64,000 bases of DNA from Alphaproteobacteria bacterium. GTDB taxonomy: Bacteria; Pseudomonadota; Alphaproteobacteria; Reyranellales; Reyranellaceae. The notes beneath the pieces were generated by a model. That model made no database searches. It saw only the letters and a list, made by a program, of their open reading frames with translations, and was not told the origin of the DNA. This document shows positions 17,330-25,753 of the stretch, piece by piece (position 1 is the first letter of the stretch; each line of letters starts with the position of its first letter). The translations under genes and the position numbers were made by a program. Where the stretch lies: the NCBI GenBank assembly GCA_017308235.1, contig JAFKFL010000029.1, positions 31,885 to 95,884 of the forward strand. Direction: 5' to 3'.

Positions 17330-18067
17330 GTGACGGGGAGGTCCGATAGGCCGGTGTCGCTGGCCTGCGAGGATATCCATATCCGCCTCGGCGGCCGCCC
17401 CATCCTCGAAGGGGTGACGCTGAGCGCCGCGGCGGGAGAGATCCTGGGCGTCGTGGGTCCCAACGGTGCTGGCAAGACGACGCTGTTCGAAGTGCTGTCG
17501 GGTCGCCTTGCGCCCGACCGTGGGCGCATTCTGCTGAACGGGCGGGACGTCACGTCGCTGAAGCTGCATGCCCGGGCTCGGCAGGGGTTGGCGCGTACCT
17601 ATCAGTCGCCGGTCGTGCCCGACGCGCTGACGGTCGGCGAGGTGTTTCGTTCGGCGCGCCAGGCCTACCCGCCTTACCTCACCCGCTTCCATGCCGAATG
17701 GGCGGCGGAGGCGGTGGGGTTGGACGTCCTTCCGTCCGCGATGGCGGGCTCACTGGAGGCGCTTAACCGGCGCAAGCTGCTGCTCGCCTGCCTGCTGATG
17801 CGCCGGCCACGCGTGATGCTTCTCGACGAACCGGCGGCCGGGCTGATCAACGCCGAGATCGACGAGCTCGACGCCATCATTCGCCGCTTGGCACGTGAGA
17901 TGGACATGGCGGTTCTGCTGGTCGAGCACAGACTAGAGCTCTTGTCGGCGACCGCCGATCGGGTGGTGGTGCTCGATCTCGGCCGGCTTATCGCCGAGGG
18001 GCCGCCGGAGGCCACCTTCGACGATCCGCGCGTACGCGCTGCCTACTTCGAGACGGCCTCGCCATGA
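17330..18067 (+). CDS. Liv-type ABC transporter ATPase (LivG-like) with degenerate signature loop
   Basis: 245 residues. Walker A GVVGPNGAGKTTLFEVLSG, Walker B RVMLLDEPAAGL and the His loop LLVEHRLELL are intact. The ABC signature, normally LS-Y/G-GQ in LivG proteins, reads S-L-E-A-L-N-R-R-K in the sequence AGSLEALNRRKLLLACLLM, so it lacks the glycines. The partner ATPase at 18102 has a normal LSGGE, so the transporter would have one canonical and one degenerate ATP site. Second gene of the operon. Confidence 0.88.
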   Translation: MTGRSDRPVSLACEDIHIRLGGRPILEGVTLSAAAGEILGVVGPNGAGKTTLFEVLSGRLAPDRGRILLNGRDVTSLKLHARARQGLARTYQSPVVPDALTVGEVFRSARQAYPPYLTRFHAEWAAEAVGLDVLPSAMAGSLEALNRRKLLLACLLMRRPRVMLLDEPAAGLINAEIDELDAIIRRLAREMDMAVLLVEHRLELLSATADRVVVLDLGRLIAEGPPEATFDDPRVRAAYFETASP

Positions 18068-18101
18068 TCCTGCCCACCATGATCCAGGTCCGGGTGCTGC
18101 A

Positions 18102-18815
18102 ATGAGCGAGGTGCTACGGATCGAGAACCTGTCGGCCGGCTACGATGCGCTCGGCGTTTTGCACAACATCGATTTCACGGTCCAGGCCGGCGAGCGTATC
18201 GGCATCATCGGACTGAACGGCCACGGCAAGTCGACCCTGCTTCGCGCGATCGCGGGACTGACCGGATGGCAGAGCGGATCGATCAAGCTCAACGGAGTCG
18301 AGATCGGCGGCGTCCGGAGCCAAGGACCCGGACGGTTCACGCACCAGATCGTGCGTCGGGGACTTGCCTTGATGCCGCAAGGCGATGCGCTGTTTCACGG
18401 CCTGACCGTGGCCGATCACCTCGACAGCGGCGCCTATACGCGCCGCGCCTGGCGCGAGCGGATGCGGCGGCGCGAGCGGATGCTCGAGGTCTTTCCGCCG
18501 CTTGCCAAGCTGTTGTCGGTTCCGGTCGGGCGTTTGTCGGGTGGCGAGCGGCGGATGGTCAGCCTGGCGCGCGGTCTGATGGCCGACGCCTCGCTGTTGC
18601 TGATCGACGAGCCCTCGCTCGGCCTTGCACCCAAGATCAGCAAGGGGCTGATCGAGGCGCTGATGCGCATCGATCTCGGCAGCGGCGCGATGGTGATCGC
18701 CGAGCAGAACCTGTCGCGCCTCGAGGGCGCCATGACGAGGCTGGTCACGCTGCACGCCGGCAAGCTCAAAGGCGGCGCGGCGGCAAACATGGGCCTGCTC
18801 GGCGGACATCACTGA
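18102..18815 (+). CDS. Liv-type ABC transporter ATPase (LivF-like)
   Basis: 237 residues. Walker A IIGLNGHGKSTLLRAIAGL, signature GRLSGGERRMVSLARGLM, Walker B LLLIDEPSLGLAP and the switch His position replaced by Gln in VIAEQNLSRLE (LivF proteins commonly have E-Q-N here). It binds the cytoplasmic loops of the two permeases as a heterodimer with the upstream ATPase. The C-terminal tail ends MGLLGGHH. Confidence 0.9.
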   Translation: MSEVLRIENLSAGYDALGVLHNIDFTVQAGERIGIIGLNGHGKSTLLRAIAGLTGWQSGSIKLNGVEIGGVRSQGPGRFTHQIVRRGLALMPQGDALFHGLTVADHLDSGAYTRRAWRERMRRRERMLEVFPPLAKLLSVPVGRLSGGERRMVSLARGLMADASLLLIDEPSLGLAPKISKGLIEALMRIDLGSGAMVIAEQNLSRLEGAMTRLVTLHAGKLKGGAAANMGLLGGHH

Positions 18816-18833
18816 TCGAACGGCGGGGCCTCG

Positions 18834-19718
18834 ATGCACATCGACTTCTACTATCTCGCTGTCACGACGGTGACGCTGGCCTCGATCTACGGGCTGCTCG
18901 CAGTCGGGATTTCGATCATCTGGTCGAGCCTCGGCATGATCAACATGGCGCACGGTTTCACCTTTGCCGTTTCAGGCTATGGGGCGTGGCTGGTGGCGCA
19001 GAACATCAGCACCAACGGCGTGGTCGTGCTGGCAGGGGGCGTGCTCACGGGCATGTTGTCGGGCGCCGTGATCGGCGGCCTCGCTTTCGTGCCGCTGTAC
19101 GACAAGCCGAACTTCGCCGTGCGCAGCCTGATCGCGACGCTCGCCATCGCCTTGTTTGGCTCGCAGTGCTTGCTGTGGGCGTTCGGGCCGCGCGTCAAAG
19201 CCCTGCCGCCGATCTTCCCGACCGGCGGGTTCAAGTTCGGGACTGCATCGGTGAGCTACGACAGGCTCGGTGCGATCGTCTGCTCGATCGTCCTCCTGCT
19301 GGCCATGCTGGCCTGGATGAAACGCAGCCGACGCGGGCTCGAGATCCGGGCGATGATGCAGAACCCGGAGGGCGCCGCGCTGGTCGGCGTCGGGCTGCGC
19401 TCGACGGCCATCGCCGTCATGATGGTGACCGGTGGTCTCGCGGGACTGGCCGCGGTCCTGCTCTCGCGGACCTACTTCGTCAGCCCCTTTGCCGGCGCGA
19501 TACCGCTCGTGAAAGGCATCATCGTGGCGCTTGCCGGCGGCCTTGGCAGTCTCGCTGGCGCGCTCATCGCCGCTGCGCTGCTCGGCCTCGTCGAGGCTCT
19601 CACCGCCGTCGGGCTCGGCGGCCGATTCGTGCTGATCACCCAGTTCCTGGTCATCATCATCATTCTCCTGATCCGGCCACGCGGCATCGCCGGCATGCTC
19701 GAGCGGACGCGGGAGTAG
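18834..19718 (+). CDS. Liv-type ABC transporter permease (LivH-like)
   Basis: 294-residue inner-membrane protein with about eight hydrophobic helices. LivH-type features: LASIYGLLAVGISIIWSSLGMINMAHG near the N-terminus, the coupling region RRGLEIRAMMQNPEGAALVG, and the glycine-rich VALAGGLGSLAGALIAAALLGLVE. Ends four bases before the LivM-like gene, indicating translational coupling. Confidence 0.9.
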   Translation: MHIDFYYLAVTTVTLASIYGLLAVGISIIWSSLGMINMAHGFTFAVSGYGAWLVAQNISTNGVVVLAGGVLTGMLSGAVIGGLAFVPLYDKPNFAVRSLIATLAIALFGSQCLLWAFGPRVKALPPIFPTGGFKFGTASVSYDRLGAIVCSIVLLLAMLAWMKRSRRGLEIRAMMQNPEGAALVGVGLRSTAIAVMMVTGGLAGLAAVLLSRTYFVSPFAGAIPLVKGIIVALAGGLGSLAGALIAAALLGLVEALTAVGLGGRFVLITQFLVIIIILLIRPRGIAGMLERTRE

Positions 19719-19722
19719 GCCG

Positions 19723-21267
19723 ATGTCGGCGTTCATTCAGTCGAATAAGGCTGCTGCCGAGGGCCCATCTCTCATCGGCCGCCGCCGATTGCTGCCGCGC
19801 TTGCGGAGCCATGGCGGTGCGCTCTGGCGCCGCTGGCGATACCCCTTTACCCGGCGCACGCCTCTTCTGATCGAGACGGCCTACAATCCGAAGACCTTGG
19901 CTGCCGAAAAGGAGATCGTCGACAAGCGCCCGCTTTACTGGATCGCCGGCCTCTTGGTGCTGCTGGTCGTGCCGCCGGTCTTTGGCGACAACTCGTTTCT
20001 TTCCGCCGCGACGGTTTTTGCGATCTATGCCGCCATCAACATCGTCTGGATGCTGATGATCGGCACGGCCGGCATCTTCTCGCTGGCCACTCTGGCCGTG
20101 GTCGGTGCCGCCGCCTACACCGTCTCCTATATCTCGATCCATACCGGCTTGCCGTGGTGGGGCATGATCGCCGTGAGCCCGCTGGTCGGGCTGCTGTTCG
20201 GCGTTCTGATCGCCATTCCGGCAATTCGCTTGGAAGGCTTCTATTACGCGCTCCTGACGGTCGGCATTGCGGATCTCTGCCGGGAATTCGTGCTGCAGAC
20301 GCAGGCGCTCGGGGCGGCGAGCTACGGGCTCTATGGCGCCGACACCTATGTACCTAAAGGCATCTCCGAACGCGGTGGCCTGTTGCTGAGTTTCTATGCC
20401 GCTTTCGTCGTCATGCTGGCCGCGCTGGCGCTCTATCGCATGGTCAACGGCCAGCGGCTCGGTTTGCTGCTGCGGACCGCGCCCGAAGGGCAGGAAGCTT
20501 TCGCCGCCGCGCTCGGCATCAATTATCGCGCCGCGCGCATCCAGGTGTTCCTGATCTCCTCGGCGGCCCTAGGTGCCATCGGCGGTTTCTACGCGACTTA
20601 CTTCAAGGGTGCCTCGCCGGCGCTCTTTACGATGGACAGCCTGTTGCTGCTGCTGGCGATGATCGTCATCGGCGGCATCGGCACCGCCGAGGGCGCGGTC
20701 GTCGGCACGCTCATCGTGGTGCTATTCGACCGGGTCTTCATCGGCCTCGGCCCGGTCCGTCTGATCATCATCGCGATGATCATGTTCGGCACGGTGCTGT
20801 TCCTGCGCCGTGGATTGTTCGGCATCGCGCCGCAGTTCCGCGCCTGGCGCGACAAGCGGAGAAGCGAGCGCCGTGCGCTTCGGACCGGAGAAGGAGACGA
20901 CATCATGCCCGAGGACGCCACCCAGATTGCCGACAAGCAGGCGATCTACACCCAGCGCTTCGACAAGCAGCTTCGCGAAGAGCTGAAGAAGCTGGTGACC
21001 GACGAACTGATCGCCGAACATCGTCGCACCGACGGTGGCCGGCGCAGCGACGCGCTGGAGCGCATCCTGACCTTTTTCCGGCGCGCCGAAGTGGCCGGCA
21101 AGTACGCCATCCTGGCCGAGAAGCCGTTTGCCGCCTATCGCATCGTGGCGCTCTCCGGCAAGCGCGGCATGCCGCCGAGGCTCGTCGACGACCAGGTCTT
21201 TGCAACGCAGGAGGAGGCCCAGCATGGGGTGTTCCTCAAGCGGATCCGCGATCTCTTGGATTCCTGA
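19723..21267 (+). CDS. LivM-like permease fused in frame to a dimethylformamidase small-subunit domain
   Basis: 514 residues. Residues about 60 to 370 form a LivM permease with about ten helices (IAALG...; LGINYRAARIQVFLISSAALGAIGG; LLLAMIVIGGIGTAEGAVVGT). A charged linker (RDKRRSERRAL) leads into residues 395-514, which match the small subunit of N,N-dimethylformamidase: ERILTFFRRAEVAGKYAIL, AYRIVALSGKRG and FATQEEAQHGVFLKRI. No stop codon separates the two parts. An internal Shine-Dalgarno and ATG (20905) could also give the small subunit on its own. The next gene is the large subunit. Confidence 0.85.
   Translation: MSAFIQSNKAAAEGPSLIGRRRLLPRLRSHGGALWRRWRYPFTRRTPLLIETAYNPKTLAAEKEIVDKRPLYWIAGLLVLLVVPPVFGDNSFLSAATVFAIYAAINIVWMLMIGTAGIFSLATLAVVGAAAYTVSYISIHTGLPWWGMIAVSPLVGLLFGVLIAIPAIRLEGFYYALLTVGIADLCREFVLQTQALGAASYGLYGADTYVPKGISERGGLLLSFYAAFVVMLAALALYRMVNGQRLGLLLRTAPEGQEAFAAALGINYRAARIQVFLISSAALGAIGGFYATYFKGASPALFTMDSLLLLLAMIVIGGIGTAEGAVVGTLIVVLFDRVFIGLGPVRLIIIAMIMFGTVLFLRRGLFGIAPQFRAWRDKRRSERRALRTGEGDDIMPEDATQIADKQAIYTQRFDKQLREELKKLVTDELIAEHRRTDGGRRSDALERILTFFRRAEVAGKYAILAEKPFAAYRIVALSGKRGMPPRLVDDQVFATQEEAQHGVFLKRIRDLLDS
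20905..21267 (+). CDS. dmfA1: N,N-dimethylformamidase small subunit, internal in-frame start
   Basis: An ATG at 20905, in the same frame as the permease, has AAGGAGA at 20891-20897, seven bases upstream: a near-ideal translation start. It would yield 120 residues, close to the roughly 130 of known DMFase small subunits. Similarity is seen in the region E-R-I-L-T-F-F-R-R ... A-Y-R-I-V-A-L ... F-A-T-Q-E-E-A-Q-H-G-V-F-L-K-R-I, which corresponds to the conserved C-terminal half of the subunit. In known DMFases it pairs with the large subunit. Whether it is made alone, as a fusion, or both is not decidable from sequence. Confidence 0.6.
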   Translation: MPEDATQIADKQAIYTQRFDKQLREELKKLVTDELIAEHRRTDGGRRSDALERILTFFRRAEVAGKYAILAEKPFAAYRIVALSGKRGMPPRLVDDQVFATQEEAQHGVFLKRIRDLLDS

Positions 21268-21295
21268 AGAACAGTCAGTACGGGGGAAACAGGCG

Positions 21296-23602
21296 ATGGC
21301 GAAGATCCGCATCTCGGCCTACACGGACAAGATCTCCGTCAAGGCGGGGGATACGCTGAGCGTGATGGCGAGCGCCGAGGGGACGGACAGCGTGCATGCC
21401 GCTTTGGTCCGGCTGATCCATGGCGATGAGCATCCTGACGGACCAGGCTTCATCGAAGAGAAAGTGGCTTCGCCAGTCGAGCGCGACTGGCCGGTCCGCA
21501 AGCAGTATGTCCAGAAGGGCAACTTCCTGCGGGTGGCGGATCCCAAGGGCCAGCTGGCCGTGGCGGGCGCCGTCACGCTGCATGCCTATATTTTCCCGAC
21601 GATGCCGAACGACGGTCGTCAGGCGATCCTGGGGCGTTGGTCGGTCGATGGCACGCGCGGCTGCGCGCTGGGCATCGGTGCTTCCGGGCGTCTGGAATTC
21701 TGGGTGGGCGATGGAACGGCCGCCGATTCGGTGACGGCTGAAGTGCCCCTGATCGCCCGCGTCTGGTACTTCGTGGCGGCAAGCTTCGATCCGGCGACAC
21801 GTACGGCCACGATCTATCAGGAGCCGGTGATCAACCGCTACAACAGCCTGCTCTCCAAGATCGTCCCGTACGATTATCGCTCGCATGTGAGTCAGGTCCT
21901 CAGAGTGCGTCCGGCGCACGGCCCCGACACTCCGTTCCTGATTGGCGGCGCGAGCGACCACAATCCGTCGCGCGGCGGCTTCGTGAGTGCCCTCTACAGC
22001 GGCAAGATCGACCGTTGCGGTGTCCAGGCAGCCGTTCTCGACCGGGCGGCGCTTGACGCGATCCGCAACGGCGTACGTCCGCCGGAAGCAGGATTTTTAG
22101 CCTACTGGGACACGACCGAAGGCTACACCGACCGCGGCATCGGCGACGAGGTGCGCGACACAGGCCCGCACGCGCTCCACGCGGTTGGCATCAACCGGCC
22201 GGTACGATGCCAGACCGGTTGGAACTGGGCCGGGCGCAACGACTGTTTCCGGCTGGCGCCGAAGGAGTTCGGTGGCATCGAGTTCCACAACGATGCGCTG
22301 ACCGACTGTCACTGGCAGCCGACGCTCACCCTGGACATCCCTGCCGACCTGAAGAGCGGCGTCTATGCCGTCAAGCTGACCGCCGGAGACGGACAGAGCG
22401 CGGCCGAGGAGTACACGACGTTCTTCGTGCGGGCGGCGACGCCTCGCGCGCCGATATGCCTCCTGATGCCGACGGCAAGCTATCTCGCCTACGCCAACTT
22501 CCAGGGCGCGTTCGATGGCGCCTTCCTGCAGTCGATCACCGCCGTGACGCCGGTCTTCGCGGAGGTCGACATCGAGGTCTACAAGAACGACGTCGAGTTC
22601 GGACTGTCGACCTACGACACTCACAATGACGGCAGCGGCGTGTGCCACAGCTCCTATCACCGCCCGCTCTTCAACATGCGGCCGAAGTATCGATTCACCG
22701 GCGTGGGCGGCGTGTGGCAGTTCCCGGCCGACCTGTCGATCGTCGCCTGGCTCGAGCATATGAAATACGACTACGAGATCCTCACCGACGAGGATCTCCA
22801 TCGCGATGGCGTCGCCGCGCTCAAGCCATACAGCATGGTGCTGAATGCGACGCACTGCGAATACTACTCCGAGCCGATGATGGACGCGACCGAGGACTAT
22901 CTCGCCGGCGGCGGCCGTCTGCTCTATCTCTCGGGCAACGGCTACTACTGGGTGGTGGGCTTCCGTCCGGACGAGCCGTGGGTCATGGAAGTGCGCAAGC
23001 TCGAGGCCGGATCGCGCGCCTGGCAGGCTCGGGCCGGCGAGCACTATCTTGCCTCAACGGGTGAGCGCAGTGGCCTCTGGCGACATCGCAACCGCGCGCC
23101 GCAGAAGCTGGTCGGCACGGGTTTCTCGTCCGAGGGCATGGATGGCTCGGTGCCTTATCGACGCATGCCCGACGGCTATCATCGCTCCGTGTCCTGGATC
23201 TTCGCCGGCGTCGAAGGCGAGGTCTTCGGTGACTTCGGCCTCGCCGGCGGCGGCGCTGCCGGCATCGAGATCGACCGTTACGACCTCGCCCAGGGGACGC
23301 CGCCACATGCCCGCATCCTGGCGTCCTCGGAGCCCTTCACGGACAACTATCCGCTGGTGCAGGAGGACATCATGTTCATGACCCCGGGACTGGGTGGCAC
23401 GCAGCACCCCTGGGTGCGCGCCGACATGACCTACTTCACGACGCCGGAGCACGGCGCCGTTTTCTCGGCCAGTTCGATCGCCTGGGGCAGCGCGCTGCCC
23501 TGTCACAAGTTCGACAATTCCGTGTCACGGATCATGAAGAACGTCGTCGACGCCTTCCTGAAACCCGGTCTGCTGCCGGGCAGCGAGTTCGACGCCAAAT
23601 AG
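21296..23602 (+). CDS. dmfA2: N,N-dimethylformamidase large subunit
   Basis: 768 residues from the ATG at 21296. An N-terminal LamG-like jelly roll (VTLHAYIFPTMPN, WYFVAASFDPATRTATIYQ) is followed by the catalytic domain. Tyr399 (SYLAYAN), Tyr440 (TYDTHNDGSG) and Glu522 (THCEYYS), with His520 and Asn548 (LSGNGYYW), fall at almost the same numbers as the two-tyrosine-one-carboxylate iron site I recall for Paracoccus DMFase (Tyr399, Tyr440, Glu521, with His519 and Asn547). The reaction would hydrolyse DMF or a related small amide to an acid and amine. The true substrate is untested. Confidence 0.88.
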   Translation: MAKIRISAYTDKISVKAGDTLSVMASAEGTDSVHAALVRLIHGDEHPDGPGFIEEKVASPVERDWPVRKQYVQKGNFLRVADPKGQLAVAGAVTLHAYIFPTMPNDGRQAILGRWSVDGTRGCALGIGASGRLEFWVGDGTAADSVTAEVPLIARVWYFVAASFDPATRTATIYQEPVINRYNSLLSKIVPYDYRSHVSQVLRVRPAHGPDTPFLIGGASDHNPSRGGFVSALYSGKIDRCGVQAAVLDRAALDAIRNGVRPPEAGFLAYWDTTEGYTDRGIGDEVRDTGPHALHAVGINRPVRCQTGWNWAGRNDCFRLAPKEFGGIEFHNDALTDCHWQPTLTLDIPADLKSGVYAVKLTAGDGQSAAEEYTTFFVRAATPRAPICLLMPTASYLAYANFQGAFDGAFLQSITAVTPVFAEVDIEVYKNDVEFGLSTYDTHNDGSGVCHSSYHRPLFNMRPKYRFTGVGGVWQFPADLSIVAWLEHMKYDYEILTDEDLHRDGVAALKPYSMVLNATHCEYYSEPMMDATEDYLAGGGRLLYLSGNGYYWVVGFRPDEPWVMEVRKLEAGSRAWQARAGEHYLASTGERSGLWRHRNRAPQKLVGTGFSSEGMDGSVPYRRMPDGYHRSVSWIFAGVEGEVFGDFGLAGGGAAGIEIDRYDLAQGTPPHARILASSEPFTDNYPLVQEDIMFMTPGLGGTQHPWVRADMTYFTTPEHGAVFSASSIAWGSALPCHKFDNSVSRIMKNVVDAFLKPGLLPGSEFDAK

Positions 23603-23663
23603 GGCGGCCAAATAAGGGGAGATTGATCGGTCGGCCTGCCGGCGCTAACGGAGAAGGCGTCGC

Positions 23664-24584
23664 ATGTTTACGCTGGCGCATCTCTCCGATCCGCACCTGC
23701 CGATGCCGCCGGCGCGCCCGGCGCAGCTCCTGAACAAGCGCGCGACCGGTTACTACAACTGGTGGCGCCATCGGGTGCATCTGCATGTGCCTGAAGCGCT
23801 GGCCGGCATCGTTGCCGACATCAGGGCGCAAGAGCCCGACCATATCGCGCTCACCGGCGACCTTGTGAACGTGGCGCTGCCACAGGAATTCCGCCGCGCT
23901 GCCGAGTGGCTGCGGGACTTCGACCGACCCGAGCGCCTGACCGTCATCCCCGGCAATCACGATGCCTATGTTTCGGTGCCGTGGCAGGAGGGTGTGGGTC
24001 TCTGGGGCGCCTATATGGCGGGCGACGGCCAGCCGCCGGCGGAAAGTGCCAGCGTCTTCCCGACGCTGCGCCGGCGGGGGCCGGTGGCGCTGATCGGGCT
24101 TTCGACCGGCGTTCCCAAGCCACCTTTCCTGGCGACCGGCGATCTTGGGGCTGCACAGATCGTGCAAGCGGAGCGCCTGCTGGCCGAGACGGCCGGTGAG
24201 GGTCTTTGCCGTGTCGTGCTGATGCACCATCCACCGCTTCTCGATCAGTCGCGCTGGAAGCATCTCACTGATGCTGCGGCATTCCAGGCCATGATCCGCC
24301 GTGTCGGCTGCGAAGCGATCCTCCACGGCCACAATCATCGCAGCGAAATCGCCCGTATTGCCGGTCCAGACGGGCCCGTGCCGGTGCTCGGTGTGGCGTC
24401 GGCGTCAGCGGCGCCCGACAGCAAATATGGACGCGCGCGCTATCATCTGCTCCACATCGATCGCGATCGCAGCGGCTGGCGCCTCGAGGTGGAGATCCGG
24501 GCGCTCGCGGCGGACGGCCGCGGCTGCGAGCCCGATGGCAGGCTGATCTTCCACAGTTTGGCCGATGCAGCCATGGTAGGTTGA
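23664..24584 (+). CDS. Metallophosphoesterase (calcineurin-like, Icc/CpdA type)
   Basis: 306 residues with the five metallophosphoesterase motifs: LAHLSDPHL (D-x-H), IALTGDLVN (G-D-x-x), VIPGNHDAY (G-N-H-D), VVLMHHPPLL and ILHGHNHRSE (G-H-x-H). A di-metal site for phosphodiester or phosphomonoester hydrolysis is therefore intact. Family members include cyclic-nucleotide and lipid-precursor phosphatases, and the substrate is unknown. It lies 7 bases before the GNAT-type gene, so the two are probably co-transcribed. Confidence 0.85.
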   Translation: MFTLAHLSDPHLPMPPARPAQLLNKRATGYYNWWRHRVHLHVPEALAGIVADIRAQEPDHIALTGDLVNVALPQEFRRAAEWLRDFDRPERLTVIPGNHDAYVSVPWQEGVGLWGAYMAGDGQPPAESASVFPTLRRRGPVALIGLSTGVPKPPFLATGDLGAAQIVQAERLLAETAGEGLCRVVLMHHPPLLDQSRWKHLTDAAAFQAMIRRVGCEAILHGHNHRSEIARIAGPDGPVPVLGVASASAAPDSKYGRARYHLLHIDRDRSGWRLEVEIRALAADGRGCEPDGRLIFHSLADAAMVG

Positions 24585-24591
24585 GAGGATC

Positions 24592-25740
24592 ATGGCTTCT
24601 TCCGATATCGTCGTCTCGCCGGTCGTCTCGAAGGCCGATCTCAAGGCCTTCATCGACCTGCCCAAGCGTCTCTATGCCGGGCACAAGGGCTATACGCCCC
24701 ATCTAAACAGCGAACGGCAGGAAGCTTTCTCGCCGGAAAAGAATCCGCTGTTCAAGCATGTCGACGTGCAGTTCTTCTTGGCGCGGCGCAATGGCCGGGT
24801 TGTAGGACGGACCGCCGCTCAGCTCGACAACGTCTATCTCGAGCGCTACGCCGACAGCACCGGCAATTTCGGTTGCCTGGCGGCGGAGGACGATCCGGCG
24901 ATTTTCTCCGCGCTTTTGGGCGCGGCCGAGGGCTGGCTGCGCGGCAAGGGCATGAAGCGCGTGACAGGTCCCTTCAGCCTGTCGACCAATGAAGAGGTGG
25001 GGCTTCAGGTCTGGGGCTTCGATAGCCGGCCGATGCTGCTGGTGCCCTACGATCCGCCCTACGCCGGGCCGCGGGTCGAGGCGTGCGGCTATGCCAAGCT
25101 CAAGGACGTCTTCTCTTACGATTATGACGTCCAGAATGCGCCAGAAACGATCGGCAAGAAGCTGATGGCGCGGGCCGGCATGGCTGGCCGGGTCAAGGTC
25201 CGCACCGCCAACATGAAGATGTTCGACGCCGAGGTGCGGACCGTCGTGAACATCTACAACGATGCCTGGAGCGACAATTGGGGTTTCGTTCCCTTTACCC
25301 AGGCTGAAATCGAGAATGCCGCCAAGGCATTTGGTCCGGTCGTCATTCCCGACCTCTGCGTCTTTGTCGAGGTCGATGACGAGGCGGTGGCGTTCATCAT
25401 CGCGCTAACCAACATCAATGAGGCCATCGCCGATTTCAACGGCCGCCTCGATCCGATCAACCTCGCCAAGCTCCTGTGGCGGCTCAAGATCGTGGGCGTC
25501 GGCAGCACCCGCGTGCCCCTGATGGGCGTGCGCAAGAAATATCGCAATCATCCGCTGATGGGGGCGGGGCTCGCCATGATGGCGATCGACACGCTGCGCG
25601 AGAACGGCAAGCGGCTGGGCAAGACCTCGGCCGAGCTGGGCTGGATCCTCGAGGACAACAAGGCGACCAACAACATCATCCGCACCGTGGGCGGGGTGCA
25701 CTACAAGACGCATCGTATCTACGAGAAAGCGCTGGCGTGA
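24592..25740 (+). CDS. GNAT-like N-acyltransferase, candidate bacterial ceramide synthase
   Basis: 382 residues of a family often labelled N-acetyltransferase or, wrongly, dATP pyrophosphohydrolase. Visible features: FIDLPKRLYAGHKGYTPHL at the N-terminus, NPLFKHVDVQFFLARRNGRVVGR, GPFSLSTNEEVGLQVWGFD, and a GNAT-like end with VRKKYRNHPLMGAGLAMMA and AELGWILEDNKATNNI. Caulobacter ceramide synthase (bCerS) is, as I recall, a GNAT-type protein of this size encoded near spt. The ceramide locus 10 kb upstream lacks an N-acyltransferase, so this is a reasonable candidate. Specific function is a hypothesis. Confidence 0.6.
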   Translation: MASSDIVVSPVVSKADLKAFIDLPKRLYAGHKGYTPHLNSERQEAFSPEKNPLFKHVDVQFFLARRNGRVVGRTAAQLDNVYLERYADSTGNFGCLAAEDDPAIFSALLGAAEGWLRGKGMKRVTGPFSLSTNEEVGLQVWGFDSRPMLLVPYDPPYAGPRVEACGYAKLKDVFSYDYDVQNAPETIGKKLMARAGMAGRVKVRTANMKMFDAEVRTVVNIYNDAWSDNWGFVPFTQAEIENAAKAFGPVVIPDLCVFVEVDDEAVAFIIALTNINEAIADFNGRLDPINLAKLLWRLKIVGVGSTRVPLMGVRKKYRNHPLMGAGLAMMAIDTLRENGKRLGKTSAELGWILEDNKATNNIIRTVGGVHYKTHRIYEKALA

Positions 25741-25753
25741 CGAAAGCCCCGAC

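Noticed and set aside
18266..19870. A 534-codon plus-strand frame overlapping the LivF, LivH and LivM genes
   Set aside because: Arg-rich shadow frame in another phase of three well-defined transporter genes.
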